Source: JAFAHS01 sp046728175
GTDB lineage: Bacteria > Desulfobacterota > Binatia > Binatales > Binataceae
Direction: 5' to 3'
NCBI GenBank assembly: GCA_046728175.1
Contig: JBKPEA010000003.1
Coordinates: 62,001-126,000 of the forward strand
Length of the DNA: 64,000 bases
In this document: piece by piece, positions 9,359-17,060 of the stretch
Layout: each line of letters starts with the position of its first letter
Numbering within the stretch: position 1 is the stretch's first letter
The notes under the pieces: model-generated
The model's database searches: none
What the model saw: only the letters and a program-made list of their open reading frames with translations
Told to the model about the DNA's origin: nothing
Position numbers and translations under genes: made by a program

Positions 9359-9750
9359 TCCGGCACAGCGGAATGCGTCATCTGGCGCTGAGGGTCAGCG
9401 ATGTCGAGCGAGCCAGCGCTTTTTACCAGCATGTCTTCGGCATGAAGATTGTCTGGCAGCCAGATCCCGAGAACGCATATCTGAGTTCGGGCTGCGACAA
9501 CCTGGCGTTGCATCGTGGCGATCGTGGCGATCCATCGGCACAGCGCCTTGATCACCTGGGTTTCATCTCGGCGACGATCGCAGACCTCGAATCGGCCTGG
9601 GAGTGGGCGCAGGCTCAACGGCTGGAAATCGTGCATCCGCTGAAACGCCATCGCGACGGATCGGTTTCGTTCTATATCCGCGACCCCGAGGGCAATGTCA
9701 TCCAGATTCTCTACGAACCAAACATCAGTCCACGGCGCATCGGATCCTGA
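9355..9750 (+). CDS. Glyoxalase/VOC superfamily protein
   Basis: A 131-residue protein of the vicinal oxygen chelate fold. Two beta-alpha-beta-beta-beta units can be seen: MRHLALRVSDVERASAFY with its metal-ligand His, and DHLGFISATIADLESAW with the second His, closed by the glutamate in IQILYEP. These are usual metal ligands of glyoxalase I and extradiol dioxygenase relatives. The GTG at 9355 overlaps the preceding stop; an ATG at 9373 is the alternative. The substrate is unknown. Confidence 0.85.
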   Translation: MIRHSGMRHLALRVSDVERASAFYQHVFGMKIVWQPDPENAYLSSGCDNLALHRGDRGDPSAQRLDHLGFISATIADLESAWEWAQAQRLEIVHPLKRHRDGSVSFYIRDPEGNVIQILYEPNISPRRIGS

Positions 9751-9791
9751 TCCCGACAGGCTTTTGGCCGCTTGCGGCCCCGGAGGAAACC

Positions 9792-10901
9792 ATGCTGAAA
9801 GGCCAAGCCACGGCAGAAGGCACCCGCGCATACGCATCGCGATTTCCCCAGCTACCGGGAAATTTTCGCCCGATGATCGGTCTGGCGGTTTCGTCGATCG
9901 GAATCGGCACCTACCTGGGGGAGCCGGATGAGGAAACCGACCGCGAGTACGAGGGCGCCATAGCAGCTGCAGTGCGGAGCGGAATAAATCTGATCGACAC
10001 CGCGGTGAACTATCGTCTTCAGCGCGGTGAACGGACGATTGGCAGGGTGATCGCGGACCTCGTCAACCGCGGCGAGCTACGCCGCGAAGAACTGATGGTG
10101 GCAACCAAGGGCGGTTACATCACGTTTGATGGCGAAGTTCCCCCGAATCCGCGCGCATGGTTTGAACAACACTTCGTGCGGACCGGGATCGTGGAAGCCA
10201 ACGAGATGGTCGAAGGCTCGCATTGCATGACCCCCAGGTGGCTCAGCGCGATGCTGGAGCTGTCGCGCGCGAACCTTGGGCTGGAAACCATCGACATCTA
10301 CTACCTGCACAATCCCGAGACGCAGCTCAACGCGGTGTCGCGCGCCGAATTTTTGAGTCGGATCCGCGCGGCATTCGAAATGCTCGAGCGTGCGGTTGCG
10401 GATGGCAAAATCGGGGTTTACGGCACTGCGACCTGGAGCGGCTACCGGGTGGCTGCGACCGAGCGCGCCTGGCTCTCGCTCGACGAATTGTGGCGGGTGG
10501 CGAACGAAGTCGGCGGCGAGCACCATCATTTTCGGGCGCTACAGCTCCCGTACAATCTCGCGATGCCTGAAGCGGTGACGCTGGCGAATCAACCACTCAA
10601 CCAACAGCGTGGAACCACGCTGGCGGTCGCCAGCGCCATGGACATCGGCGTTTGCGCCAGCGCATCGCTGTTGCAGGGCCGACTGGCGAAAGGGCTGCCG
10701 CCGATTTTGCGGGAGGCGTTTGAAGGGTTCGGCTCCGATGCTCAGCGATCGATTCAATTTGTCCGCTCGACGCCGGGAATCAACGTTGCGCTGGTGGGAA
10801 TGAAATCCGCGGCGCACGTTGCGGACACGCTGGCGACCGCAGCCCACGCGCCGGCGACCCAGGAGCAGCTGATGAAGCTCTTCCAGCCGGTGAAATCCTA
10901 G
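9792..10901 (+). CDS. Aldo/keto reductase family protein
   Basis: A 369-residue NAD(P)H-dependent oxidoreductase of the aldo/keto reductase TIM-barrel fold. The catalytic Asp and Tyr are in NLIDTAVNY and the Lys is in VATKGGY. The His position is represented by YYLHNPE. The C-terminal GINVALVGMKSAAHV segment is the cofactor phosphate-binding end. It is longer than the usual 300-330 residues because of an insertion after the Lys strand. The ATG at 9792 lies seven bases after GGAGG and 41 bases after the VOC gene, so the three genes from 8717 probably form one operon. Confidence 0.9.
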   Translation: MLKGQATAEGTRAYASRFPQLPGNFRPMIGLAVSSIGIGTYLGEPDEETDREYEGAIAAAVRSGINLIDTAVNYRLQRGERTIGRVIADLVNRGELRREELMVATKGGYITFDGEVPPNPRAWFEQHFVRTGIVEANEMVEGSHCMTPRWLSAMLELSRANLGLETIDIYYLHNPETQLNAVSRAEFLSRIRAAFEMLERAVADGKIGVYGTATWSGYRVAATERAWLSLDELWRVANEVGGEHHHFRALQLPYNLAMPEAVTLANQPLNQQRGTTLAVASAMDIGVCASASLLQGRLAKGLPPILREAFEGFGSDAQRSIQFVRSTPGINVALVGMKSAAHVADTLATAAHAPATQEQLMKLFQPVKS

Positions 10902-11179
10902 TTTTCTCGCGTCGCCCCCGAGACGCAGCCTAAGGCGAGTCGCCGGGGACTTCGCCACACGAGTTGACCTGCCGCGCAACATCGAACCAGGAATTTTTTG
11001 CTTCCCGCCTCCGTCCCGCCTCCGCAGCGAACGTGAGTCTTCGCCGTCGCTGGGCTGCCTCCCACTCCCATCCTGACGAGCCGGATGGCGGCGCACGAAT
11101 TCGGAGGGAATATTTTCTTTGCTCGCGGGTCATCTATGTGAACCCGCGTCGCTAGAGCGCGTGTTCCGGAGGTGGCACG

Positions 11180-12181
11180 GTGCGAAATCCACTTGATCGC
11201 CGCTCATTCCTGCGGATTGCGGGAACCTCACTATCGATCGGCGCGCTGTACAGCGCTTTCGCTCCGCTCGCGCACGGGGCGAGTGGTGCGATTCTCACAA
11301 GAACGCTCGCGGAGCTTAACGGCGAAGCGCCCGGCGTTTTTTCATTCATTCAACTGAGCGACACCCACGTCGGGTTCAACGGCCCGCCGGATCCGCTCGG
11401 GACCCGGGCTTTTGAAAATGCGGTGGCCACTATCAACCGGCTTAAGCGGCGGCCCGAACTGGTCATCGTCACGGGCGATCTGACTCACGATGCCGACTCG
11501 CCCGACGAGCATGCCAAACGGTACCGGCTCTTCAAGGAAATTGCCGGACGAATCGGCGGCGCGCAGATCAAAGTGGTCCCTGGCGAAAACGACGCCGCGC
11601 TGGATGGCGGCGTGATGTTCCGCGAATTCATGGGGCCGACCTATTACTCATTCGACCATCGCGGCGTACATTTCGTCGCACTCGACAACGTTTCCAACGG
11701 AAAGCCCACGGTCGGGCCCGTGCAGCTGGCGTGGCTGAAGGCCGACATTGCGCGCTTCCCAACCAGCGCTCCCATCATCGTGTACACCCACCGTCCGCTC
11801 TTCGACCTCAAGCCAGAATGGGAATGGTTCACCAGCGACGGCGACCAGGTCCTGAACGCACTGGCGCCGTACGAGAACGTGACGATTCTCTACGGGCACA
11901 TCCATCGTGAGAATTTCCATCAGCGTGGCGCCACCAGGATGTACGCCGCACGCTCATTGATCTTCGCGTTTCCCGATCCGGAGACCACCTCGGTCAAGCG
12001 ACCCGCGCCATTCGACAAGGCCTATCCCTTCCGGAACCTGGGCCTGCGCCGCGTCGCGGGCGATGCCGGCAGTGGCGAGCTGCGCATCGAAGACGTGGAG
12101 CTTTCGATGAACGAATACTCCGGCACGGTCGGGATTGACCAAATACTCAAGCATGGAAAAGGAGACTCGATCGAGGAATGA
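11180..12181 (+). CDS. Tat-exported metallophosphoesterase
   Basis: A 333-residue calcineurin-like phosphoesterase. The N-terminus carries a twin-arginine signal, DRRSFLRIAG, with a hydrophobic stretch and likely cleavage near residue 33-36, so it should act in the periplasm. Metal motifs follow in order: SDTHVG (Asp61, His63), TGDLTHD (Asp100), PGENDA where most relatives have GNHD, THRP, and GHIHREN. The swap of GNHD for GEND alters the usual catalytic His. It starts with GTG at 11180 after GGAGGT. Its stop overlaps the next start as ATGA. Confidence 0.9.
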   Translation: MRNPLDRRSFLRIAGTSLSIGALYSAFAPLAHGASGAILTRTLAELNGEAPGVFSFIQLSDTHVGFNGPPDPLGTRAFENAVATINRLKRRPELVIVTGDLTHDADSPDEHAKRYRLFKEIAGRIGGAQIKVVPGENDAALDGGVMFREFMGPTYYSFDHRGVHFVALDNVSNGKPTVGPVQLAWLKADIARFPTSAPIIVYTHRPLFDLKPEWEWFTSDGDQVLNALAPYENVTILYGHIHRENFHQRGATRMYAARSLIFAFPDPETTSVKRPAPFDKAYPFRNLGLRRVAGDAGSGELRIEDVELSMNEYSGTVGIDQILKHGKGDSIEE

Positions 12182-12570
12182 ACGCGCAAACCAAACTCAC
12201 AAGAATAACCCTCGCGCTGGCGCTGGTCGGGGCCGCTATGACTACTGGCAGTGGAAGCGGGTGGTCGCCGCGGCAGGGGCTGGCAGCCGAGCAGCCGCAG
12301 GTGATCGAAATCAAGGCGAAGAAGTACGAGTTCTTGCCGAGCAAAATCACCTTGAAAAAAGGTACGCGGGTCGTGCTGCGGCTTAGCAGTGAAGATCGCG
12401 CGCATGGATTCCTGGTAAAACCACTGGGCGTCGACGCCGATATCGAGCCGGGGCAGGTCACCGACGTCGCCATCACGCCCGATGCCACGGGTGAATATGC
12501 GGTGATTTGCGACCACTACTGCGGCCTTGGCCACGGCAACATGAAGATGACGCTGACCGTAGTTCAGTGA
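12178..12570 (+). CDS. Exported cupredoxin with complete CuA-type site
   Basis: A 130-residue protein with a signal peptide (hydrophobic 9-22) and a single cupredoxin domain. His76, Cys111, Cys115, His119 and Met122 form the Cys-x3-Cys-x3-His-x2-Met pattern of the binuclear CuA centre of cytochrome c oxidase subunit II and nitrous-oxide reductase. No transmembrane anchor or oxidase gene is present, so it is a free periplasmic copper protein, perhaps an electron carrier or copper chaperone. It is translationally coupled to the metallophosphoesterase (ATGA overlap) and precedes the sigma factor gene. Confidence 0.88.
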   Translation: MNAQTKLTRITLALALVGAAMTTGSGSGWSPRQGLAAEQPQVIEIKAKKYEFLPSKITLKKGTRVVLRLSSEDRAHGFLVKPLGVDADIEPGQVTDVAITPDATGEYAVICDHYCGLGHGNMKMTLTVVQ

Positions 12571-12637
12571 CCGACTTGGCAATTGAGTCTTGCAGCTCGT
12601 GGGGAATAAAATCGCGCCGCCGGCAGTCCTCTCCCGG

Positions 12638-13243
12638 ATGAGGACCATCGCCAAGCCAGGCTTGCGGCTGGTGCCCGCCGGCAACGACCCGGCGGCGACG
12701 GCCGGCGCGCGTGGGAGGGACTTGACGGGACCAGAAAATCGCGACCATTTTCAGCGCACCTTTCTGCCGTACCTGGACGGCGCGTACAACCTGGCGCGCT
12801 GGGTGCTGAAAAACGAAGCCGACGCTCAGGACGTCGTCCAGGAGGCGTATCTGCGTGCACTGCGTTTCTGCGGGACGTTTCGCGGCGGCGACCCGCGCGC
12901 CTGGCTCCTCGCCATCGTGCGAAATACCGCGTACACCTGGCTTAGGCGCAACCGAAGCGCCGATCCGCCGGTGCCCTTCGAGGAAGAACAACATCCGCAC
13001 GAGGCTCTGCCGGTAGATATCGAGCTGATTCGCCGCGCGGATTCGCGCGCGCTGCGCATGGCGATGGAAGAATTGCCCACCGAGTTTCGCGAAATCGTCG
13101 TGCTGCGCGATCTGGAAGGGCTCTCCTACAAGGAGATCGCGGAAGTCGCGGACCTTCCCATCGGCACCGTCATGTCCCGGCTGTCGCGAGCGCGCAGCCG
13201 CCTCAAACAGGCGCTGCACAAGCTGTCTAACGCTGGAGGCTGA
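12638..13243 (+). CDS. ECF-type RNA polymerase sigma factor
   Basis: A sigma-70 family protein of about 201 residues. Region 2 (DAQDVVQEAYLRALRF, then WLLAIVRNTAYTWLRR) and region 4 (LPTEFREIVVLRDLEGLSY and IGTVMSRLSRAR) are both present, with no regions 1 or 3, as in ECF factors. The ATG at 12638 is used; a TTG at 12590 is in frame and would add 16 residues. The anti-sigma gene begins two bases after the stop, so the two are a cognate pair. The preceding phosphoesterase and CuA genes are likely members of its regulon. Confidence 0.92.
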   Translation: MRTIAKPGLRLVPAGNDPAATAGARGRDLTGPENRDHFQRTFLPYLDGAYNLARWVLKNEADAQDVVQEAYLRALRFCGTFRGGDPRAWLLAIVRNTAYTWLRRNRSADPPVPFEEEQHPHEALPVDIELIRRADSRALRMAMEELPTEFREIVVLRDLEGLSYKEIAEVADLPIGTVMSRLSRARSRLKQALHKLSNAGG

Positions 13244-13245
13244 CC

Positions 13246-14004
13246 ATGACTTGCGACGACGCATGCCAGCTGCTCGACGCGCACGTTGATCGCGAGCTCG
13301 ACGTCGCCACCGATCGCGAGGTCACCCGGCATTTAAGCGAATGCGAACGGTGCGCTCGCGAGGTGGAATCGATTCGCGCGCTCAAGCAGGCGCTGCGCGA
13401 GGGCGAGCGGGCTCGTGCGCCGGAGGTGCTGCGCCGACGGATTGCAAATGCACTTGGGAGTTCGCCGGTGGTGGACCGGGCGCGGGTAACCCGCACCGTC
13501 AGTTGGTTGCCGCGCCCGAGCGCAATCGCAATTCCCGCTGCGATCGCCGCGGTGCTTGCGCTCCTGCTCATACCGCGAATGTTCCGAGCGGGCCAGAGCG
13601 ACTTTCTGGTCCGAGAGGTGGTGGCCGCGCACGTGCGCTCGACGCAGGTCGATCATCTCACCGACGTCGCGTCAAGCGATCGCCACACCGTGAAGCCATG
13701 GTTCGAGGGCAAGATCGATTTCTCGCCGCCAGTCACGGACTTTCAAGCCAGGGCCTTCAAGCTGGTCGGCGGGCGGGTTGACTACCTGGAGGATCGTCCC
13801 GTGGCGGCGCTCGTGTACCGGCATGGACCACACATCATCAACGTTTTCGTCTGGCCATCGGATGGGCCCGAGCGCGGCCCATCGCTGATGACCCGCAGCG
13901 GATACAACCTCGACCATTTCAGCCACGCCGGGATGAATTATTGGATCGTGTCGGACATGGGCGTGGACGAAATCCAAAAGCTGGCAGCTCTTCTGACCAC
14001 TTAG
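13246..14004 (+). CDS. Membrane anti-sigma factor with zinc finger (zf-HC2)
   Basis: A 252-residue protein. The N-terminal domain has the zinc anti-sigma signature His29-x3-Cys33-x2-Cys36, with Cys3 and Cys7 nearby, and should hold the ECF factor at the membrane. One transmembrane helix lies at about 93-108 and the remaining 140 residues are extracytoplasmic, so a signal from the periplasm is likely. The HC..C zinc centre is redox-sensitive in characterised relatives. Its position behind CuA and phosphoesterase genes suggests a copper or oxidative envelope signal, which is inference. Confidence 0.88.
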   Translation: MTCDDACQLLDAHVDRELDVATDREVTRHLSECERCAREVESIRALKQALREGERARAPEVLRRRIANALGSSPVVDRARVTRTVSWLPRPSAIAIPAAIAAVLALLLIPRMFRAGQSDFLVREVVAAHVRSTQVDHLTDVASSDRHTVKPWFEGKIDFSPPVTDFQARAFKLVGGRVDYLEDRPVAALVYRHGPHIINVFVWPSDGPERGPSLMTRSGYNLDHFSHAGMNYWIVSDMGVDEIQKLAALLTT

Positions 14005-14063
14005 CGTTCCTGACGGAAGCGGCGCGGCTCGCGCAAGCAGGTGCGCAGGGCGCCGCAGTGGAA

Positions 14064-14684
14064 CTACTGTGCCTCGCTCTTCAACATCCGCCAACCGAAC
14101 CAGAACCTTTGCGCAGCGGTTGCGACCTCCAGCGCGGCCATCGCATAGCAGAGTATCGGGCCGATAAGGCGGAAGAACGGAACCGATTGGATCGCGCCGA
14201 GCACGACGAAAAATATTAGTGCTTCGGTGCGTTCCACGATTCCCGGAGGATAGTCGATGAGCTTGGGCCCGCGCCGCCCGAGCGCCGCACCCACCGCCAG
14301 GAACACCGTGATGTTCACGTACCAGCTGGCGATCAGGATCAGCGCAGGGAGGTATAGGGCGGGATACGGCCAGGCGATGCCGATGAGGACGGCGCTCTCC
14401 ACCACCCGATCGGCGACCAGGTCGGAAACGCCGCCGAGCAGCGTCCCTTGCCCGCTCTCGCGCGCCAGCGTGCCATCAAGCGCGTCCAGCGCGGCGCTGA
14501 TTGCCAGCAGCAAGATTCCCCAGCCTGGCGATTTCGCGGCGAAGGCGATGCCCGCGCCGATGCCTGCCGCCAGAGCAGCCGCGGTCGCGAAGTTGGCACT
14601 GATACCGATCTGAGCGAGTGCGCGGGCGGTCGAGGATTGGAGCCGCCGGACGTCGGGATTTTCGCCCAGGATCTTATCCAGCAT
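14064..14684 (-). CDS. CDP-alcohol phosphatidyltransferase family protein
   Basis: A 206-residue integral membrane enzyme with about six helices. It carries the full signature D-x2-D-G-x2-A-R-x8-G-x3-D-x3-D from Asp67 to Asp92, which binds Mg and the CDP-diacylglycerol (or other CDP-alcohol) donor. The acceptor, for example glycerol phosphate, inositol phosphate or serine, cannot be inferred from sequence alone. It begins six bases after the MFS transporter stop on the same strand. Confidence 0.9.
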   Translation of the reverse strand: MLDKILGENPDVRRLQSSTARALAQIGISANFATAAALAAGIGAGIAFAAKSPGWGILLLAISAALDALDGTLARESGQGTLLGGVSDLVADRVVESAVLIGIAWPYPALYLPALILIASWYVNITVFLAVGAALGRRGPKLIDYPPGIVERTEALIFFVVLGAIQSVPFFRLIGPILCYAMAALEVATAAQRFWFGWRMLKSEAQ

Positions 14685-14690
14685 CGCGAT

Positions 14691-16004
14691 TTAGTCTGCC
14701 GCCGCGCTGGCCTCAAGTTCTTCGAGCGTGCGTCCCCGGGTCTCGGGCGCGAACAGCCACACCAGGCCCGCGCCAATCACCGGGCCAATCGAAACCACCG
14801 CCACCGCGTTGCCCAGACCCCCCAAGTGCCGCGATAGTGCGCCCACCGTGACCGGGGTGAGCAGGCCGCTTATCTGACCGAACAGTTGCACGGTGAGGCT
14901 GTAGGAGGTGGCGCGAATTTCGGTCGGGAACAATTCCGAAGAGTAGGTCGCGGTGGCAGTGCGCGCTCCCTGGAACGCAAACACCGTGATCACCATCGAG
15001 CTCAGCATCGCCCCGTGCGTCCCGGTCTTGAACAACGCGAGAATCGAAACCGCGCCCACCACGTATGCAACACTGGTGGTCACCCTGCGGCCAACCCGAT
15101 CGAGCGACCAGCCGGCGAGTAGATGCCCCAGGGTTCCGATCAGATAAGCGAGCACGACCGCCTGACTGATTTGAGCCGAGGTCCAGTGATGATCGCGTTT
15201 TGCGTACAAGGTGAAGAAGGTCACCGCAGGTGCTCCGACCAGGCCAACACTGTTCCACAGCAGCGCGACCAGCAGGATTCGACCGCGATAGGGACCCAGC
15301 AGCGGCTCGACCGCGTGCCGCAGCGCACCAAGGGTTCCGGTGCTGTCCATGCCAGTACGTTTGCGCTCCTCCTGCAACGCTTCGAACCTCGCGGTCTCGC
15401 GCAGGTTGCGCCGCAGGAATGCGACCAGCAGCAGCGGAATAATCCCGATGAAGTACATCCCGCGCCAACCCCACCGCGAGTCGACCACCAGCGAGTAAAG
15501 CACGCCCCCCGCGACTACTCCCAGCAGACCGACCCCGTTCAGCACCGCGACGCCAGTGCCGCGCGAGCGGGCGGGAAACTCTTCGCTGATCATGATGATC
15601 GCAATACCGAATTCGGCTGATAAGAATAGTTGCGCGCAGCTCTGAAACAGCGTGAAAGTCCCGAGGCCCTGCGAGAGCGCGGTGAACAGGGTGAAGAGGG
15701 TGTAGAAAAGGACCGTCGCGGACACCACCGGCTTGCGCCCGATGCGGTCGGAGTACATGACCAGGAAGAATGCGGCCATTCCACCGATGCGGACGAGTGA
15801 CGCCATCCGGCCCACGGCCGCATCGTTAAGATGAAAGGTGCGCGCGATGTCCGGGGTGCAAAGATGGAATATGGTGACGTCGTAGCCTTCGAAAACCGTC
15901 ACCGACATCAGGAGTCCGAGCAGCACCCACAGATAGCCGCGCTCGTGCTCGGCTGGCGGGTAGTCAGCGGGGCCAGGTGTGGGGTTGTGTCGAGGCTGGT
16001 TCAC
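14691..16004 (-). CDS. MFS transporter, possibly organic or aromatic acid type
   Basis: A 437-residue major facilitator protein with twelve predicted helices. Motif A is present as DRIGRKP between helices 2 and 3, and VGRRV occurs at the matching place in the second half. The first helix contains FEGYDVTIF, which resembles the FxGYDxxxxG region of aromatic acid/H+ symporters and related sugar transporters. The substrate remains open. The short gap to the phosphatidyltransferase gene suggests co-transcription. Confidence 0.88.
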   Translation of the reverse strand: MNQPRHNPTPGPADYPPAEHERGYLWVLLGLLMSVTVFEGYDVTIFHLCTPDIARTFHLNDAAVGRMASLVRIGGMAAFFLVMYSDRIGRKPVVSATVLFYTLFTLFTALSQGLGTFTLFQSCAQLFLSAEFGIAIIMISEEFPARSRGTGVAVLNGVGLLGVVAGGVLYSLVVDSRWGWRGMYFIGIIPLLLVAFLRRNLRETARFEALQEERKRTGMDSTGTLGALRHAVEPLLGPYRGRILLVALLWNSVGLVGAPAVTFFTLYAKRDHHWTSAQISQAVVLAYLIGTLGHLLAGWSLDRVGRRVTTSVAYVVGAVSILALFKTGTHGAMLSSMVITVFAFQGARTATATYSSELFPTEIRATSYSLTVQLFGQISGLLTPVTVGALSRHLGGLGNAVAVVSIGPVIGAGLVWLFAPETRGRTLEELEASAAAD

Positions 16005-16097
16005 GCGGACAATTTTCCGTAACCGCGCCCAAACTTTTCAGATCGGTTGCGCGAGAGCAAGCCGATCCCGGAGCAGGAGAATCGGAACATAGCCGCC

Positions 16098-16949
16098 TTG
16101 CCGCATCTGGTTCGCTCGCGAAGTAGTCCGCTCATGAGCGCGCTCGCCGCGCTGGTGGCCCTTGCACTTTGCAGTACGGCACGCGCTGCAAGCCTGCTCG
16201 ATGCCGGCTCGATCGACTATACGATCATGAGCCGCGACGGACAGAGCGCGCTTGGTCACGGGCGCTACACGATCGATCGCGAGAAGGACGCGATCGCGTT
16301 GCGTGGGGAGAGCCGCTACGCCACCGGCGAATACGACATCGAAACCGAGCTGCTTTCACCAGGCTTCCCGGGCGCGCTCCCGACGCTGGAAAAATTCGAT
16401 CATACCTTTCACTCGGCCGCGGGAACCGTGACCCGTACTGCGCACGCCGACCTGACCACCGCGTACGCGAGTTGCACGGACGCCAGCGCGAATCTCGAGC
16501 TTGCGCAGACGCTCGACTTTCCGTCCGACACCTGGGCAGGAGCCAGCGTGCTCATCCCCATTCAGCACTTCCTCCAGAACGGCGGCCAGGGGGATTTACA
16601 GATGAATGTCTTCAGCTGCACTTCCAAGCCTGGGATCTATGCGGTGACCGTCAGCGTCGCATCGCAAGTCAGCGGATGGCCCTGGTCGCCGACCGACGCG
16701 GTGCAGGTGGACGTCAAGCCGCACTTTGGTTGGTTCGACGTGTTCATCGCACCGTGGGTGCCGAAGTTGAATGCGTGGTTTGATCCGCAAACTGGATGGG
16801 GTCTCGCGGGCGTGGCAATCGCGCGATATTACAAGGGCCCGCAAGTTCTGATTGTCGCGGTTGATGGTAAGGGGGATAGGGCATTGCGGGTGGGTGCCCC
16901 GACGGCGACCCCGACCGACGCTCAAGGAGCGACGTCAACGAGCCCCTGA
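16098..16949 (+). CDS. Exported protein of unknown function
   Basis: An exported protein of about 283 residues. A hydrophobic segment followed by STARAAS is a signal peptidase I site. A TTG at 16098 is chosen because it supplies arginines ahead of the hydrophobic core; an ATG at 16134 and a TTG at 16047 are alternatives. The mature chain is beta-rich with a repeated style of 'G.Y.ID...DAI.L.GES', reminiscent of DUF3108/DUF6134-type periplasmic proteins, but I cannot assign a family firmly. The C-terminus is Thr/Ala-rich and probably disordered. Confidence 0.65.
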   Translation: MPHLVRSRSSPLMSALAALVALALCSTARAASLLDAGSIDYTIMSRDGQSALGHGRYTIDREKDAIALRGESRYATGEYDIETELLSPGFPGALPTLEKFDHTFHSAAGTVTRTAHADLTTAYASCTDASANLELAQTLDFPSDTWAGASVLIPIQHFLQNGGQGDLQMNVFSCTSKPGIYAVTVSVASQVSGWPWSPTDAVQVDVKPHFGWFDVFIAPWVPKLNAWFDPQTGWGLAGVAIARYYKGPQVLIVAVDGKGDRALRVGAPTATPTDAQGATSTSP

Positions 16950-17060
16950 CCGGACGCAGCTCCCGAAGATTAGCGGCGCGCGCACCCATGGATCGCCCGG
17001 CACCTACTGGTCGCGCACCGCAATGCAAGGTTGCGCGCGCACATCTTCTTTTCAGCGATT

